Assembly (NCBI GenBank): GCA_029865445.1
Contig: JAOUGY010000159.1
Coordinates: forward strand, 1-8,491
Source: Acidimicrobiia bacterium
GTDB taxonomy: Bacteria; Actinomycetota; Acidimicrobiia; Spongiisociales; ZC4RG35
DNA: 8,491 nt
Direction of reading: 5' to 3'
The translations under genes and the position numbers were made by a program. Each line of letters begins with the position of its first letter. The stretch's first letter is position 1. Below are positions 1 to 5,716 of the stretch, piece by piece. The notes below the pieces were generated by a model. The model saw nothing but the letters and a program-made list of their open reading frames with translations. It was not told the DNA's origin and did not search any database.

Positions 1-794
1 TTCTCGACCGTGTCGGCGATGTACACCTGGATCTCGGTGCCGACCGTGAAGTCCTCGGGGTTGCGGTCCCGCTTGACCAAGCGGCCGTGAAGGTCGTCGA
101 TGGCCTTGGGGAACTGTTCGGGAGAGATCCAGAACGACAGCCATCCGTCGGCGTAGTCGGCGATCATCTCGAGCGACTTCTCGGCCGACCCTCCCATCCA
201 CACCGGGGGAAGCGGCTTCTGCATCGGCTTGGGGTAGATCTCCGCACCTTCGAACTGGATCATGCGGCCCTGGTACGAGGCAACATCCTTGGTCCACACC
301 TCGCGGATCGACTCGAACACTTCCCGTGTGTGACGGATCTTGGTGGCCCGGTCGATGCCCATCACCTCGAACTCGACGTTGTGGGTGGAGGCGGCTGCGC
401 CCTGGCCGATGCCGAATTCGAGGCGTCCACCACTGAGGACGTCGACGCAGGCGAGCTGTTTGGCGGTGAAGAGCGGCTCACGGTACGGAAGACACAAGAC
501 GGCGATGCCGAGGCGGATGGTCTCGGTGACGCCGGCCAGGAAGGCCAAGTTGGTGATCGACTCGTAGAAGATGGGCTCGTAGTCGTCCCGTTCGACGGCA
601 TCGAGGAACGACTTCTTCGATCCGCAGGAGATGTGCACCGAATCGAGCAGCTTGTTCCACACCAGGTAGTCGTGCACCCACAGCGTGTCGAAGCCGAGCC
701 GTTCGGCCTCTCGGGCGCTGCGGACGATCGACGCCGGGTTGGCCAGCGGGCCCGCAACCGGGATTCGTACGCCGTACCGTGGGGGCTTCTGCAT
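1..794 (-). CDS. Luciferase-like monooxygenase family oxidoreductase (LLM class, probably F420-dependent), 3' end outside window
   Basis: The frame is open from an ATG at 794 down to base 1, giving 264 residues with no stop, so the C-terminus lies beyond the left edge. The start is supported by GAGG at 805-802, seven bases upstream; the first in-frame stop upstream is at 848-846. The protein opens with a short beta strand (YGVRIPVAGP, residues 7-16), then AREAERLGFDTLWVHDYLVW (28-47), the usual beginning of the bacterial luciferase TIM barrel. Further family signs are IRLGIAVLCLPYREP (93-107), LSGGRLEFGIGQG (120-132) and PVWMGGSAEKSLEMIADYADGW (seen at 197-218). In actinobacteria this class usually uses reduced F420 or FMN to reduce or oxygenate small organic substrates; cofactor and substrate cannot be read from the sequence. 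The full family length is about 300-350 residues, so roughly the last fifth is missing. It is transcribed divergently from the peptidase gene at 877. Confidence 0.88.
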   Translation of the reverse strand, partial: MQKPPRYGVRIPVAGPLANPASIVRSAREAERLGFDTLWVHDYLVWNKLLDSVHISCGSKKSFLDAVERDDYEPIFYESITNLAFLAGVTETIRLGIAVLCLPYREPLFTAKQLACVDVLSGGRLEFGIGQGAAASTHNVEFEVMGIDRATKIRHTREVFESIREVWTKDVASYQGRMIQFEGAEIYPKPMQKPLPPVWMGGSAEKSLEMIADYADGWLSFWISPEQFPKAIDDLHGRLVKRDRNPEDFTVGTEIQVYIADTVE

Positions 795-876
795 GTGGAT
801 GCCTCGATTCTGTGCCTCGACAGGGTCCGTGCTTCTAAAGTGACTCTAAACATAAGTTGACCAGCAGAGAAGGCGA
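795..876. promoter_or_regulatory. Divergent promoter region between the LLM oxidoreductase and the M20 peptidase
   Basis: This 82-bp gap contains a locally AT-richer stretch (about 833-858) in otherwise GC-rich DNA. Candidate -10 hexamers of the actinobacterial TANNNT form are TAAAGT at 836-841 on the plus strand, which would leave a leader of about 29 bases before the peptidase ATG. On the minus strand, TATGTT at 854-849 or TAGAGT at 848-843 would leave about 40-50 bases before the oxidoreductase ATG. No convincing -35 box is seen on either strand. The call rests on gene orientation and base composition; the exact hexamers are guesses. Confidence 0.35.
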
Positions 877-2022
877 ATGGCGACGTCGATTGCGGCCGCG
901 GTGGGGTTTCTTCGCGAACGCCGTGCGCATTGGGTCGACACGCTCGCCCGGATGGTTTCGATCGACAGCGGGCCGGGCGACACTGCCGGCGCCGAAGCCA
1001 TGGTGGGGCTCCTCACGGCTGTGTGGACTGAGCTCGGTTGGCCAGTCGAGATCCGTCACGCCGGTGCTCCCGTGCTGCTCGCCCGCCGGTCCGGCCCCGG
1101 CCCCCGGGTGCTGCTGATGGGCCACTACGACACCGTGTTCGCCGTCGGGACAGTCGCCGCTCGACCCTTCGCTGTCGCCGACGGGCGGGCGACCGGTCCC
1201 GGCGCCTCCGACATGAAGGCCGGGCTCGTCGTCCAGGCCGCAGCCATGTCGATCCTCGACGACGGGCGGTGTGACATCACAGTGATGGTCAACGGCGACG
1301 AGGAATCCGGTTCGGTCGGGTCGCGACCGCTGATCGAGGACCTGGCCCGCCACGCGGACGTGGCGCTGGTGTTCGAGCCTGGCGGGCCGGACGGTGCCAT
1401 CGTCACCGGACGCCCCGGTGTCCGCCGGTTCCGGGCGGAGACGATCGGCCGCCCCGCCCACACCGGCGTCGAGCCCGAGAAGGGTCGCAACGCCATCGAA
1501 GGCATGGCCCACCTGGTGCTTTCGATCGCAGAGCTCGGCCGTCGTGGAGACCTCGGATCGGTGACCGTATCGATGATCGACGGCGGATCCCGCCCCAACA
1601 TCGTCCCCGAAGGCGCCTCGATCGTCATCGATGGACGGGTCCCTACCCCCGAAGCCGGTGACCGTCTCGCCGTCGAACTGGAGGCGATCGCAGCCTCGGT
1701 CCCTGTCGACGGCGTGACTGGCCGGCTCCAACACCTGGAGGATCGCCCTGCGTTCGTGCCCAGTGAAGAGTCGCTTCGCATCGCCGGCACGCTTCAGCAG
1801 CTCTCCGCCGAGCTCGGCCTCGACCTCGACGCCCGCCCCGCCCGCGGCTCGTCGGACGGCAATTTCAGCTCCGGACTCGGCGTCCCCACCATCGACGGCC
1901 TCGGCCCGCCCGGGAGTGCGTTTCACACCGACCACGAATGGTTGGAGGTCGACGGCATTTTCACCCGGGCGGCGATGGTGGCGTCTCTGATGACCGCGAT
2001 GGGAGCTCGCTCACAGGGTTGA
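877..2022 (+). CDS. M20 family zinc metallopeptidase, glutamate carboxypeptidase (CPG2)-like
   Basis: A complete 381-residue member of the ArgE/DapE/ACY1/CPG2 group of di-zinc amidohydrolases, which hydrolyse C-terminal glutamate or other N-acyl amino acids. The metal centre is intact: H83 in MGHYDTVF, bridging D112 in GPGASDMKAG, general base E142 and ligand E143 in NGDEESG, E167 in LVFEPGG, and H350 in SAFHTDHEW. H195 in GRPAHTG marks the dimerisation (lid) domain that interrupts the catalytic domain, roughly residues 180-290. There is no signal peptide, so a cytoplasmic enzyme is expected, unlike secreted Pseudomonas CPG2. The ATG is preceded by GAGAAGG at 867-873 and an in-frame stop (TAA, 853-855) excludes a longer start. 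Its last 12 bp overlap the end of the convergent E1 beta fragment. The CPG2-like assignment comes from motif spacing; the substrate is unknown. Confidence 0.92.
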   Translation: MATSIAAAVGFLRERRAHWVDTLARMVSIDSGPGDTAGAEAMVGLLTAVWTELGWPVEIRHAGAPVLLARRSGPGPRVLLMGHYDTVFAVGTVAARPFAVADGRATGPGASDMKAGLVVQAAAMSILDDGRCDITVMVNGDEESGSVGSRPLIEDLARHADVALVFEPGGPDGAIVTGRPGVRRFRAETIGRPAHTGVEPEKGRNAIEGMAHLVLSIAELGRRGDLGSVTVSMIDGGSRPNIVPEGASIVIDGRVPTPEAGDRLAVELEAIAASVPVDGVTGRLQHLEDRPAFVPSEESLRIAGTLQQLSAELGLDLDARPARGSSDGNFSSGLGVPTIDGLGPPGSAFHTDHEWLEVDGIFTRAAMVASLMTAMGARSQG

Positions 2023-2457
2023 GACTGCCGCCAGCACCTGCTCGACGGAGGGGATGTAGGCGTTCTCGAGGGGTGGGCTGAGCGGCACCGGGGAGTGCGG
2101 TGCAGTCACGCGTCTGATCGGGGCTCGCAACTGGTCGAAGAGTTGCTCGCGGACCGTGGCGGCGATCTCGGTGGCAATCGAACAGCGCGGCGGGCTCTCG
2201 TCGACGATAATGAGCCTGCCGGTCTTGGCGACGGAGGAACAGATGGTGTCGGTGTCGAGCGGCGACAGCGTGCGCGGGTCGACCACTTCCACCGATGTGC
2301 CGAAGGCGGAGAGCTGCTCGGCGGCGTCGAGAGCGACCTGGACCATGGCGGCGGTGGCGACGATGGTGAGGTCGTCATCCGGGCGCACCACAACGGCACT
2401 GCCGAGCGGCACCCGGTAGCGCTCTTCTGGGACGTCGCCCTTCTTCCCGTACCACTC
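2011..2457 (-). CDS. Truncated 2-oxoacid dehydrogenase E1 component beta subunit, C-terminal (transketolase_C) domain only
   Basis: The open frame from 2457 to the TGA at 2013-2011 encodes 148 residues. It begins abruptly with EWYGKKGDVPEERYRVPLGSA, which matches the linker into the C-terminal domain of E1 beta subunits. The full domain follows: LTIVATAAMVQVALDAAE, EVVDPRTLSPLDTDTI, GRLIIVDESPP and RRVTAPHSPVPLSPPLENAY. The last segment is typical of acetoin/pyruvate-type E1 beta. The whole N-terminal pyrimidine-binding domain, about 180-200 residues, is absent, and an in-frame TGA sits at 2460-2458. A GTG at 2412 could serve as an internal start, but it falls inside the conserved YRVPLG segment, so it is not the native one. 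The fragment cannot form an active E1 alone because the thiamine diphosphate site needs the missing half. It may be a pseudogene or one side of an assembly join. It is a different paralogue from the fused E1 at 5717-7744. Confidence 0.85.
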   Translation of the reverse strand, partial: EWYGKKGDVPEERYRVPLGSAVVVRPDDDLTIVATAAMVQVALDAAEQLSAFGTSVEVVDPRTLSPLDTDTICSSVAKTGRLIIVDESPPRCSIATEIAATVREQLFDQLRAPIRRVTAPHSPVPLSPPLENAYIPSVEQVLAAVSTL

Positions 2458-2462
2458 TCAAC
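2452..2462. other. Head-to-head gene-fragment junction (rearrangement breakpoint or chimeric assembly join)
   Basis: Reading leftward on the minus strand, recognisable E1 beta sequence starts at about 2451-2457 (YGKKGDVPEE). Reading rightward on the plus strand, recognisable sugar-binding-protein sequence starts at about 2457-2463 (LNMVIGINDGG). Both genes lack the part that should extend across this point, and at most a few bases separate the two homologies. No terminal inverted repeat, transposase remnant or target-site duplication is visible nearby. The sequence alone does not say whether the join exists in the genome. Confidence 0.75.
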
Positions 2463-2807
2463 ATGGTGATCGGCATCAACGACGGTGGTGCCCTCGGTGC
2501 GTACCAGGCCTTCGTCAACCAGATCGAGCAGGAGGGCCGTGACCCCGGTGAGATCTACGTAGGCGGCATGGACGGCCAGAATGAGGCGCTGGAGCTGATC
2601 GCCCAGGGCGGCGGCCTCCACGGCATCTACCGGGCCAGCTCGGCGCTGATCCTCGATCAGTTGGGCAAGGCGGTCGCCGACCTCCCCATCAACATCCTCG
2701 AGGGCCAGCCCACCAGCAGCCTGCTCCTCAACTACGAGTTGGTGACCCCGGCCAACCCAGACCGGGCCCAGGAGATCCTCGACAATTATGCATCCTTCAC
2801 CGGATGA
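2463..2807 (+). CDS. Truncated sugar ABC transporter substrate-binding protein (Peripla_BP_4 type), C-terminal part only
   Basis: The 114-residue frame opens with MVIGINDGGALGAYQAF, which corresponds to the interior segment of ribose/galactose-type periplasmic binding proteins where the chain crosses back into the C-terminal lobe. It continues with IYVGGMDGQNEALELI (the family's VGFDG step) and ALILDQLGKAVADLPINILEG near the C-terminus. Full-length proteins have about 320-380 residues with a lipoprotein signal peptide; roughly two thirds, including the signal, is missing. The frame is open upstream of the ATG, and leucine-asparagine at 2457-2462 probably belongs to the original protein, so ATG 2463 is an internal methionine. 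There is no Shine-Dalgarno sequence before it. The gene is followed by a strong hairpin and then the RbsC-like permease, the expected partner. As it stands the product could not be exported or bind sugar. Confidence 0.85.
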   Translation: MVIGINDGGALGAYQAFVNQIEQEGRDPGEIYVGGMDGQNEALELIAQGGGLHGIYRASSALILDQLGKAVADLPINILEGQPTSSLLLNYELVTPANPDRAQEILDNYASFTG

Positions 2808-2824
2808 CCTGAGTCGCATCTCAA

Positions 2825-2856
2825 GGGGGAGCGGGCCTCTACCGGCCCGCTCCCCC
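2825..2856 (+). terminator. Perfect 13-bp GC-rich hairpin between binding-protein and permease genes
   Basis: GGGGGAGCGGGCC at 2825-2837 is exactly complementary to GGCCCGCTCCCCC at 2844-2856, with the six-base loop TCTACC. There is no T-run after the 3' arm. The hairpin lies 17 bases after the binding-protein stop codon and ends 4 bases before the permease ATG at 2861. In binding-protein-dependent transport operons such an element commonly stabilises or partly terminates the binding-protein transcript, so that much more binding protein than permease is made. It could act as a partial terminator or an mRNA-stabilising stem; the position favours expression tuning over a full stop. Confidence 0.7.
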
Positions 2857-2860
2857 TGCG

Positions 2861-3889
2861 ATGATCGCCACGATGAGCGCCCCCGCCACCAGCCCCGAAC
2901 CGAGTCTCACCGTTGGTGACCTCCGGTCATCGCTGAACCTCACCACCCTTCTCCGCAACGGCATCGTGGGGGCGTTGATCCTGGAGATCATCGTCTTCTC
3001 CATCGTCGCCGACCGATTCCTCACCGTCTCGAACCTGCGGCTGATCCTGTTGCAGACCTCGGTGATCCTGATCCTGGCGGTCCCGAGCGCGATCCTGCTG
3101 TTGTCGGGTTACGTCGACTTCGCCGTCGGCTCCACCGTCGGCCTGTGCGCCGTGGTCTTGGGTCGGCTTCTCGCTGGCGGATGGAGCGTGTGGTCGGCGT
3201 GCATCACCATCGTGCTGATGGCGCTGGGCATCGGGCTCATCCAGGGCGGCCTCGTGACCTACTCGAAGATGCCCACCTTCGTGGTGACGCTGGGCGCCTT
3301 CACCGGTCTCCGGGGACTCGCCTTCGTTGTCAACGACGGCCGCATCTCCAACCAGTTCGGCCGGACCTTCGCCCACATCGGCCGTGGCCTGGTGAGGGTG
3401 CTCGACATCCCCGTCCCGGTGGGGCTCGCCCTCCTCGTGTTCCTCATCGTGACGGTGTTCCTCTACCAGACCCGGTGGGGCCGCTACGTGAAGGCGATCG
3501 GAATCAACCCCACCGCCGCCTTCCGAGCCGGCATCAAGGTCAAGCTCATCCCGATGCTCCTGTACGGGGCGACGTCGGTCGCCGCCGCCATCGGAGCCAT
3601 GATCGCCGTCTCCAGGCTCGACTCCGCACCCCCCACCCTCGGCGAAGGACTCGAGCTCGACGTGCTCTCAGCGGTCCTCCTCGGCGGCGTCGCCTTCTCC
3701 GGAGGCCGCGGCAACCTCCTTGGCGTCTTCGCCGGTGTCCTCTTTATCGGCGTCCTCAACAACGGGCTACTCCTCTTCGGGGTGCAACCCTTCTGGTTCC
3801 GGGTCTCGGCGGGTGCTGCGCTGGTCGTGGCAGCGGGCCTCGATGCGATTACGCGACGTATCGAGGACAAGCGGGCGGGAGTCGGATAA
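2861..3889 (+). CDS. Ribose/galactose-type ABC transporter permease (RbsC-like, BPD_transp_2)
   Basis: A complete 342-residue, very hydrophobic membrane protein. After a polar N-terminus of about 30 residues, membrane spans are seen near residues 33-51, 62-82, 86-104, 109-130, 138-157, 183-202, 229-250 and 286-330. RbsC-family signatures are SGYVDFAVGSTVG (82-94, the GGIDLSVGS position), MPTFVVTLGAFTGLRGLAFV (137-156), and AIGINPTAAFRAGIKV (212-227), the cytoplasmic loop that contacts the ATPase. Others are SRLDSAPPTLGEGLELDVLS (251-270) and LNNGLLLFGV (299-308). It would form the membrane channel of a sugar importer with the upstream binding protein. No ATPase (RbsA-type) gene is in the window. 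Start: ATG 2861 or ATG 2873 in the same frame; neither has a Shine-Dalgarno sequence, and 2861 is only 4 bases beyond the hairpin. The imported sugar is not predictable. Confidence 0.93.
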   Translation: MIATMSAPATSPEPSLTVGDLRSSLNLTTLLRNGIVGALILEIIVFSIVADRFLTVSNLRLILLQTSVILILAVPSAILLLSGYVDFAVGSTVGLCAVVLGRLLAGGWSVWSACITIVLMALGIGLIQGGLVTYSKMPTFVVTLGAFTGLRGLAFVVNDGRISNQFGRTFAHIGRGLVRVLDIPVPVGLALLVFLIVTVFLYQTRWGRYVKAIGINPTAAFRAGIKVKLIPMLLYGATSVAAAIGAMIAVSRLDSAPPTLGEGLELDVLSAVLLGGVAFSGGRGNLLGVFAGVLFIGVLNNGLLLFGVQPFWFRVSAGAALVVAAGLDAITRRIEDKRAGVG

Positions 3890-3894
3890 CCGCA

Positions 3895-3930
3895 GCTTGC
3901 CCTCGTGGACGAGACGCAAACGAGGGAAGC
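3895..3930 (+). terminator. Candidate terminator hairpin after the permease gene
   Basis: GCTTGCCCTCGT at 3895-3906 pairs with ACGAGGGAAGC at 3920-3930, an 11-bp stem with one bulged G (3899) and a 13-base loop. It starts 6 bases after the permease stop codon, as expected for an operon-end terminator. No T-run follows, which is common in high-GC actinobacteria but lowers confidence. Confidence 0.5.
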
Positions 3931-4185
3931 AGCATTCGGCGTCGGCTCGTGAAAGTACCTCCACTTGCGATGATCGAGTCGGCGAGGTTTCGATGCACAA
4001 CGTGGGTCGCAGTTTCGGCCGGACAGGGCAGCTGATGGTCGAGCGCGCCCTGTGAGCCTTCCTCGCATTGCGCCTCGCGGTAATACCTGGCGGCATGATC
4101 GGCGCGTGATCAGGGGGAATGCGGTTACACGGTGCGACGGAGGCTCCAGCTTTGCCCGATCGCGATCATCGCTTCGAGATGGGCC
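3931..4185. other. Non-coding stretch between permease and amidase genes
   Basis: I see no convincing gene in this stretch on either strand. A 20-codon frame (3993-4055) starting MHNVGRSFGRTG has no recognisable similarity and no good ribosome site. Small inverted repeats are present: ACAGGGC at 4023-4029 with GCCCTGT at 4047-4053 (17-base loop), TGATC at 4096-4100 with GATCA at 4108-4112, and the perfect 10-bp palindrome GATCGCGATC at 4158-4167. The last overlaps where a -35 region for the amidase promoter would fall and could be an operator. All of these are short and could be chance in GC-rich DNA. Confidence 0.4.
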
Positions 4186-4198
4186 TAAAGTCGGATCA
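4186..4198 (+). promoter_or_regulatory. Candidate -10 element giving a leaderless amidase mRNA
   Basis: TAAAGT at 4186-4191 fits the actinobacterial TANNNT -10 consensus and ends six bases before the amidase ATG at 4198. Transcription would therefore start at or next to the A of the start codon, giving a leaderless message. This agrees with the absence of any Shine-Dalgarno sequence before the ATG. No clear -35 box is seen at the expected spacing. Leaderless mRNAs are frequent in actinobacteria; here the call is inferred from position and motif only. Confidence 0.4.
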
Positions 4199-5682
4199 TG
4201 TCCGACTTTGCCGAATACGAGTCCTACGACGCAGTCGGTCTGGCGAAGCTGGTAGCCGACCGTAGCGTCTCGGCGAGTGAGCTCGTCGCTGCCGCCATCG
4301 AACGGATCGAGCGGCACAATCCGGGTCTCAACGCCGTGGTCACCAAGACCTACAACCGGGGCCTGGCCCGGGTGAACGAGCGTACGCCGGAAGGGGTCTT
4401 CGGAGGCGTACCGTTCCTGATCAAAGACCTCGATCTCCACCTCGCCGGCGTCCCGTCGACGTCCGGATCACGGGCCCGCCGCTGGTTCGTGCCCCAGGTC
4501 ACCTCGACCCTCGCCGAACGCTACGAAGCGGCGGGATTGGTGATCCTCGGGACGACCAACACGCCGGAGCTGGGATTGGCGCCCGTGACCGAACCCGAGT
4601 TGTCCGGCGCCACGCTCAACCCGTGGGACACCTCCCGGACCCCGGGAGGATCGTCCGGAGGCTCGGGGGCTGCGGTCGCATCCGGCATGGTGCCCATGGC
4701 CCACGCCTCCGACGGAGGCGGATCGATCCGGATCCCGGCGTCGAACTGCGCTCTGTTCGGGATGAAGCCGACCCGGGGTCGCACTCCGGTCGGACCGGCT
4801 CTCTCCGAGATGTGGAACGGTCTCGGCGTCTCCCACGCCCTCACGAGATCCGTTCGGGACTCGGCGGCACTCCTCGATGCCACTGCCGGCCCGGAGGTCG
4901 GGGCGCCGTATGTGGCGCCTCCTGCCTCGGAATCGAATCTGTCCGCTGTCGAGACCGACCCGGGCCGGCTCCGGATCGGGATCGTTCGTGGCGGCATCTT
5001 CTCCGACGACGTCGATGCCGAGTGTCGGAGCGCAGTGCATTCGACAGCCGACCTCCTTCACGACCTCGGCCACACGGTGGAAGGTCTCGAGTTGCCGATC
5101 GACCGGCGACGCCTGAAAGAGGCATTTCTGACGATTGTGGCCGGCAACGTGGCGGCGACCATCAAAGCCCACGCCGAAGGCGGCAAACCGGACCCTGCCG
5201 GCTACGAACTCGAGACTTGGGTACTCGCCCTCGTCGGAAGGAAGCTCACCGCGGAGGATTTCGCTTTGGCGCTGACCGCCGCGCGGGACGCGGGGCGGGC
5301 GATGGCGGCCGTCATGGGCCAGTTCGACGTCGTGGTCACCTCCACGCTGGCGTCTCCGCCCCTTCCGATCGGAGCGCTCAAACCGACGGCGGCCGAGCAC
5401 AGACTGATGGAGACGTTGCGCCGGGCACCGGCGAAGCCGGCTCTCCTTGCCGCCTTCCGACAGATGGCGGACAAGGTCCTCGCGCCGATTCCAAACACAC
5501 CCTTGTTCAACATGACCGGTCAGCCTGCGATGTCGGTGCCGCTTCATTGGTCGTCGGGTGGATTGCCGGTCGGGGTGCAGTTTGCGGGACGCTTCGGCGA
5601 CGAGGCCACCCTGTTCCGGCTGGCAGGCCAGCTGGAACAGGCTCGACCCTGGTTCCATCGTCGGCCCGGCAACGGTTCGTGA
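4198..5682 (+). CDS. Amidase-signature family amidase, resembling 6-aminohexanoate cyclic dimer hydrolase (NylA type)
   Basis: A complete 494-residue amidase-signature enzyme that hydrolyses a carboxamide bond through a Ser-cisSer-Lys triad. The triad is visible as K76 in VPFLIKDLDL, cis-S152 in TPGGSSGGSGAAVASG (148-163) and nucleophile S176 in SDGGGSIRIPAS (171-182). The spacings (100 and 24) match the family. Other signatures are ILGTTNTPELGLAPVTEPE (116-134), FGMKPTRGRTPVGP (187-200) and the C-terminal FNMTGQPAMSVPLHW. Overall length and segments such as TRSVRDSAALLDATAG and the GQPAMSVPL / GLPVGVQFAGRFG ending resemble NylA of Arthrobacter (about 493 residues, from memory). That enzyme opens a nylon by-product cyclic diamide, but this branch includes many amidases of unknown substrate. 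There is no signal peptide, so it is likely cytoplasmic. It stands alone, facing the convergent E1 gene with a 34-bp gap. The amidase class is certain; the substrate is inferred weakly. Confidence 0.93.
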   Translation: MSDFAEYESYDAVGLAKLVADRSVSASELVAAAIERIERHNPGLNAVVTKTYNRGLARVNERTPEGVFGGVPFLIKDLDLHLAGVPSTSGSRARRWFVPQVTSTLAERYEAAGLVILGTTNTPELGLAPVTEPELSGATLNPWDTSRTPGGSSGGSGAAVASGMVPMAHASDGGGSIRIPASNCALFGMKPTRGRTPVGPALSEMWNGLGVSHALTRSVRDSAALLDATAGPEVGAPYVAPPASESNLSAVETDPGRLRIGIVRGGIFSDDVDAECRSAVHSTADLLHDLGHTVEGLELPIDRRRLKEAFLTIVAGNVAATIKAHAEGGKPDPAGYELETWVLALVGRKLTAEDFALALTAARDAGRAMAAVMGQFDVVVTSTLASPPLPIGALKPTAAEHRLMETLRRAPAKPALLAAFRQMADKVLAPIPNTPLFNMTGQPAMSVPLHWSSGGLPVGVQFAGRFGDEATLFRLAGQLEQARPWFHRRPGNGS

Positions 5683-5700
5683 TGCCGGGCCTCGCCGGCA
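5683..5700. terminator. Short hairpin between convergent amidase and E1 genes (candidate bidirectional terminator)
   Basis: TGCCGG at 5683-5688 pairs with CCGGCA at 5695-5700 around the six-base loop GCCTCG. It begins directly after the amidase stop codon and lies 16 bases from the E1 stop on the other strand, so one small stem could serve both genes. The stem is only 6 bp, with no T-run on either side. Confidence 0.4.
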
Positions 5701-5716
5701 AGAAGACGACGATGGG

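Noticed and set aside
835..1935. Long minus-strand open frame (366 codons) opposite the M20 peptidase
   Set aside because: It is an antisense shadow of a gene with an intact metal site; its translation is low-complexity, rich in Gly, Asp and Arg, without recognisable domains.
2300..2620. Insertion sequence or integron site at the junction
   Set aside because: I looked for terminal inverted repeats, short direct repeats and transposase motifs around 2455 and saw none.
2106..2819. Minus-strand 237-codon frame that spans the junction and might look like one continuous gene
   Set aside because: Its translation matches neither family; it is antisense to the binding protein on one side and out of frame with E1 beta on the other.
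3993..4055. Small plus-strand frame of 20 codons (MHNVGRSFGRTG...)
   Set aside because: No ribosome-binding site, no recognisable similarity, and such a short frame is expected by chance in this composition.
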